Assembly (NCBI RefSeq): GCF_009674805.1
Contig: NZ_WKKI01000031.1
Coordinates: 1-45,936 of the forward strand
Direction of reading: 5' to 3'
From: Metabacillus lacus
GTDB lineage: Bacteria > Bacillota > Bacilli > Bacillales > Bacillaceae
Length of the DNA stretch: 45,936 nucleotides
Each line of letters begins with the position of its first letter. Positions within the stretch are counted from its first letter, which is position 1. A program made the position numbers and the translations under genes. The notes beneath the pieces were generated by a model. It was not told the origin of the DNA. It did no database searches and saw only the letters and a list, made by a program, of their open reading frames with translations. Shown here in pieces: positions 44,103 to 45,936 of this stretch.

Positions 44103-45527
44103 ATGAAAAAAATAATGTCAGTCTGTGCAGTTTCTTTGTTCATTTGGTCCTCAGGCCTTGCTCAACCTGCAGAAGCTGCCCCGGCCAAAGAACTGGATGC
44201 CAAAGCCATTCACTTTCAGTCTGTAGTAGCAGACAGCCATAATGATACGATGATGAAGGCTGTCAACCCTGATACTTGGCTCCCGCAAACAGATATAAGA
44301 GGAAATACATCTTTTCATATTGATATACCAATGCTTCATGCCGGCGGACTGGATGTTCCATTCTTCGCAGCTTATACATCCGGTTATTACGGAAATACTC
44401 CCCGCAGCCTGAGCAGAACGCTTGCGCTGATTAATGCACTATATTGGACGGAAGAAAGAAATTCAGATGTTTTCACGATCACTCCAACAGTGAAAGAAAT
44501 TGAAAAAGCAGTCAAGGATGGCAGAATTGCAGCAGTTCCTACAGTAGAAGGGGCTTATTCAATAGACAAAGACAATGCAATCGGACTTCTTCACCAATAC
44601 AGAGATCTTGGCATTCGCGCAATCACGTTTACTTGGAATTACTCTAATGCACTTGGAGAGGGTGCTAACAGAACATACGGAGATCCTTCACGCACACCTT
44701 CACAAGGCGGATTGACTCCGTTAGGCAAAACAGTTGCAGAGGAAATGAACAAGCTGGGAATGATTATCGATGTTTCTCATATGGCGGAAAGCACGTTCTG
44801 GGATGTCATGAAAGTCACAAAAGCCCCAGTCATGGCTACACATTCCGGCGTTTATTCGCTCAGAAATCATGTCAGGAACTTGACGGACGATCAGCTGAAA
44901 GCAATTGCTAAAAATAGAGGAGTAGTGGGTGTAGTCTTTTATCCGGACTTTCTTACATATGGATGGCCGGAAAAACAGAATACACTCAAAGACTATGTCG
45001 ATCACATAGATTATATCGTCAACTTAATCGGAATTGATTATGTAGCTCTTGGATCAGATTTTGACGGAGGACCGCTGCCGTCTGATATACAAGATTCATC
45101 AGAATTGTATAAAGTAACAGAAGAGCTTGTAAAACGCGGATATTCTAAAAAGGATATTGAAAAGCTCCTTGGTAAAAACACTCTGCGCCTGTTAAAAGAA
45201 GTGGAAAAGCTTTCGAATTACAATTCAAATTCCGACCAAAATGCAATCGTCATTCAGCCGGAACTGAAAATGGGAGAGGAAGCGAGCAGCAATACACCGC
45301 TTCTGCAAGCAAAAGTAACAGCTAAAGGCAGCAAGCTGAAGAGGGAACAGCTTCGTATGATAGTGGACGGTATCTCCTATAACCCTTCATACAATGAAAA
45401 AACAGGAATCATGTCTCTTCAGGTAACTGCAGAACTGAAAGAGAAATTCCATACTGTTACATTTGAGGCTGCAGCATCATCAGGCAAAGTTGCAAAAGAA
45501 ACTATCATTTTCTATGTCAGTCAGTAA
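44103..45527 (+). CDS. Secreted membrane-dipeptidase family (M19) peptidase
   Basis: 474-aa M19 dipeptidase with a Sec signal peptide (MKKIMSVCAVSLFIWSSGLA, cleavage probably after AEA near residue 25). The binuclear zinc site is complete: H46-x-D48 (SHND), the bridging Glu in PTVEGAYS, His in DVSHMAES and THSGVY, and Asp in GSDFDGGP. Beyond about residue 375 an extra beta-rich domain of about 100 residues follows the catalytic barrel. It probably cleaves dipeptides, perhaps D-amino-acid-containing ones, outside the cell. AGGAGGGT precedes the ATG. Single gene. Confidence 0.93.
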   Translation: MKKIMSVCAVSLFIWSSGLAQPAEAAPAKELDAKAIHFQSVVADSHNDTMMKAVNPDTWLPQTDIRGNTSFHIDIPMLHAGGLDVPFFAAYTSGYYGNTPRSLSRTLALINALYWTEERNSDVFTITPTVKEIEKAVKDGRIAAVPTVEGAYSIDKDNAIGLLHQYRDLGIRAITFTWNYSNALGEGANRTYGDPSRTPSQGGLTPLGKTVAEEMNKLGMIIDVSHMAESTFWDVMKVTKAPVMATHSGVYSLRNHVRNLTDDQLKAIAKNRGVVGVVFYPDFLTYGWPEKQNTLKDYVDHIDYIVNLIGIDYVALGSDFDGGPLPSDIQDSSELYKVTEELVKRGYSKKDIEKLLGKNTLRLLKEVEKLSNYNSNSDQNAIVIQPELKMGEEASSNTPLLQAKVTAKGSKLKREQLRMIVDGISYNPSYNEKTGIMSLQVTAELKEKFHTVTFEAAASSGKVAKETIIFYVSQ

Positions 45528-45533
45528 CTGATA

Positions 45534-45563
45534 AAAAATAGCATCCACAGGGTGCTATTTTTT
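45534..45563 (+). terminator. Intrinsic terminator of the dipeptidase gene
   Basis: AAAAATAGCATCC pairs with GGGTGCTATTTTTT (45550-45563; one T.G), loop ACA. Confidence 0.9.
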
Positions 45564-45575
45564 GACGGGAGAAGT

Positions 45576-45814
45576 ATAAACGGAGGTAGTCGGGGTAATT
45601 GCAGGGTGGAGCCTTCTCAGGTGGAAAAATAAACGGACGTTTTCCGGTTAAGTTCCAAATTGGGCATTTTTCAAGGATTATAAGGGTAGGAATCCCGGTT
45701 AAGCCTGTGAAAAAGCCTCATTTCAAGCCTTGTTAAGAAGATAGCCGGAATCCATCCGGCTATTTCCACTATTTTAGATGATATCAGCCAGATAAGCGGA
45801 ATTCCTCCGTCTAT
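45576..45814. repeat. 186-bp structured intergenic repeat, copy B, with one extra module
   Basis: Modules of the 9+5+9 form start at 45629, 45680, 45741 and 45792, the same offsets (0, 51, 112, 163) as copy A. Arms include ATAGCCGGA/TCCGGCTAT (perfect hairpin) and ATAAGCGGA/TCCGTCTAT. A fifth, degenerate module starts at 45576. The block follows the dipeptidase terminator. Confidence 0.85.
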
Positions 45815-45936
45815 TGGGGGCTCAGTTTGCACTTTTCTAATAGATTTGGGCCTTGCCTGGATTAAGTCCATATAATTGTGTAAAAAGAAAGAGTCATTTT
45901 GTTCCTTCTTGTCAACACTGTTTTCAACGACGATAA
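45815..45936. other. Right-end intergenic stretch
   Basis: About 120 bp with no supported gene. A TTGACA hexamer on the minus strand lacks a clear partner -10. Confidence 0.3.

Noticed and set aside
45671-45871. 66-codon minus-strand open frame
   Set aside because: It lies inside the 186-bp repeat copy B and shows no ribosome site.

Overview
The window looks like a chromosomal segment of an endospore-forming Bacillaceae species (Bacillus or a near relative). The evidence is an alpha/beta SASP gene, a KinE-type sporulation kinase, a bacillithiol-dependent FosB, strong AGGAGG-type ribosome binding sites, AT-rich intergenic DNA and frequent TTG/GTG starts. From memory, most genes follow the gene content of the B. 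subtilis ykoN-ykoY / sigI-rsgI / ykrK-htpX-ktrD / ykrP-kinE-ogt / mtn region. Extra genes interrupt that backbone. The species cannot be named from the sequence alone.

Region 1 (1-5.9 kb): a Ku/LigD non-homologous end-joining pair on the minus strand with a previously unlisted 46-residue zinc-ribbon ORF just downstream. Divergent to Ku is an aldehyde dehydrogenase. A yybP-ykoY-type (Mn2+) riboswitch then precedes a TerC-family exporter. Region 2 (6-12.1 kb): the sigma-I/RsgI heat and envelope stress pair, a SASP gene, a YkrK-type repressor divergent from htpX, and the KtrD potassium channel subunit. Region 3 (12.2-15.3 kb): YkoN-like glycosyltransferase, YkoP-like protein and YkoQ-like metallophosphoesterase. 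Region 4 (15.3-21.8 kb): an accessory sugar module with a LacI regulator (perfect cre in its promoter, three matching palindromic operators), a glycogen-debranching-type glycosidase, and an ABC importer (binding protein and two permeases, no ATPase).

Region 5 (21.9-31.2 kb): a half-site array, three tiny ORFs absent from ordinary gene lists, a GC-rich repeat, a DUF4080 radical SAM protein, YkrP acyltransferase, KinE, Ogt, a short-chain dehydrogenase, a 38-residue ORF, and an ArsR/DUF2087 regulator whose promoter carries three palindromes spaced exactly 16 bp apart. Region 6 (31.2-43.1 kb): the complete methionine salvage pathway. One S-box-controlled minus-strand operon contains mtnK, mtnA and a ribose-type ABC transporter, which I infer imports methylthioribose. 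mtnU and mtnE are divergent, and a second S-box controls mtnW-mtnX-mtnB-mtnD. Region 7 (43.1-45.9 kb): fosB and a secreted M19 dipeptidase, flanked by two copies of a 186-bp structured intergenic repeat.

No rRNA, tRNA, CRISPR array, prophage or recognisable insertion sequence was seen. The observations I would follow up first are the 186-bp repeat with its fixed 23-nt hairpin modules, the fusion of an ABC transporter to the S-box mtnKA operon, and the two operator arrays (LacI/cre and ArsR/DUF2087). All family assignments come from reading the translated sequences and were not confirmed by database search.
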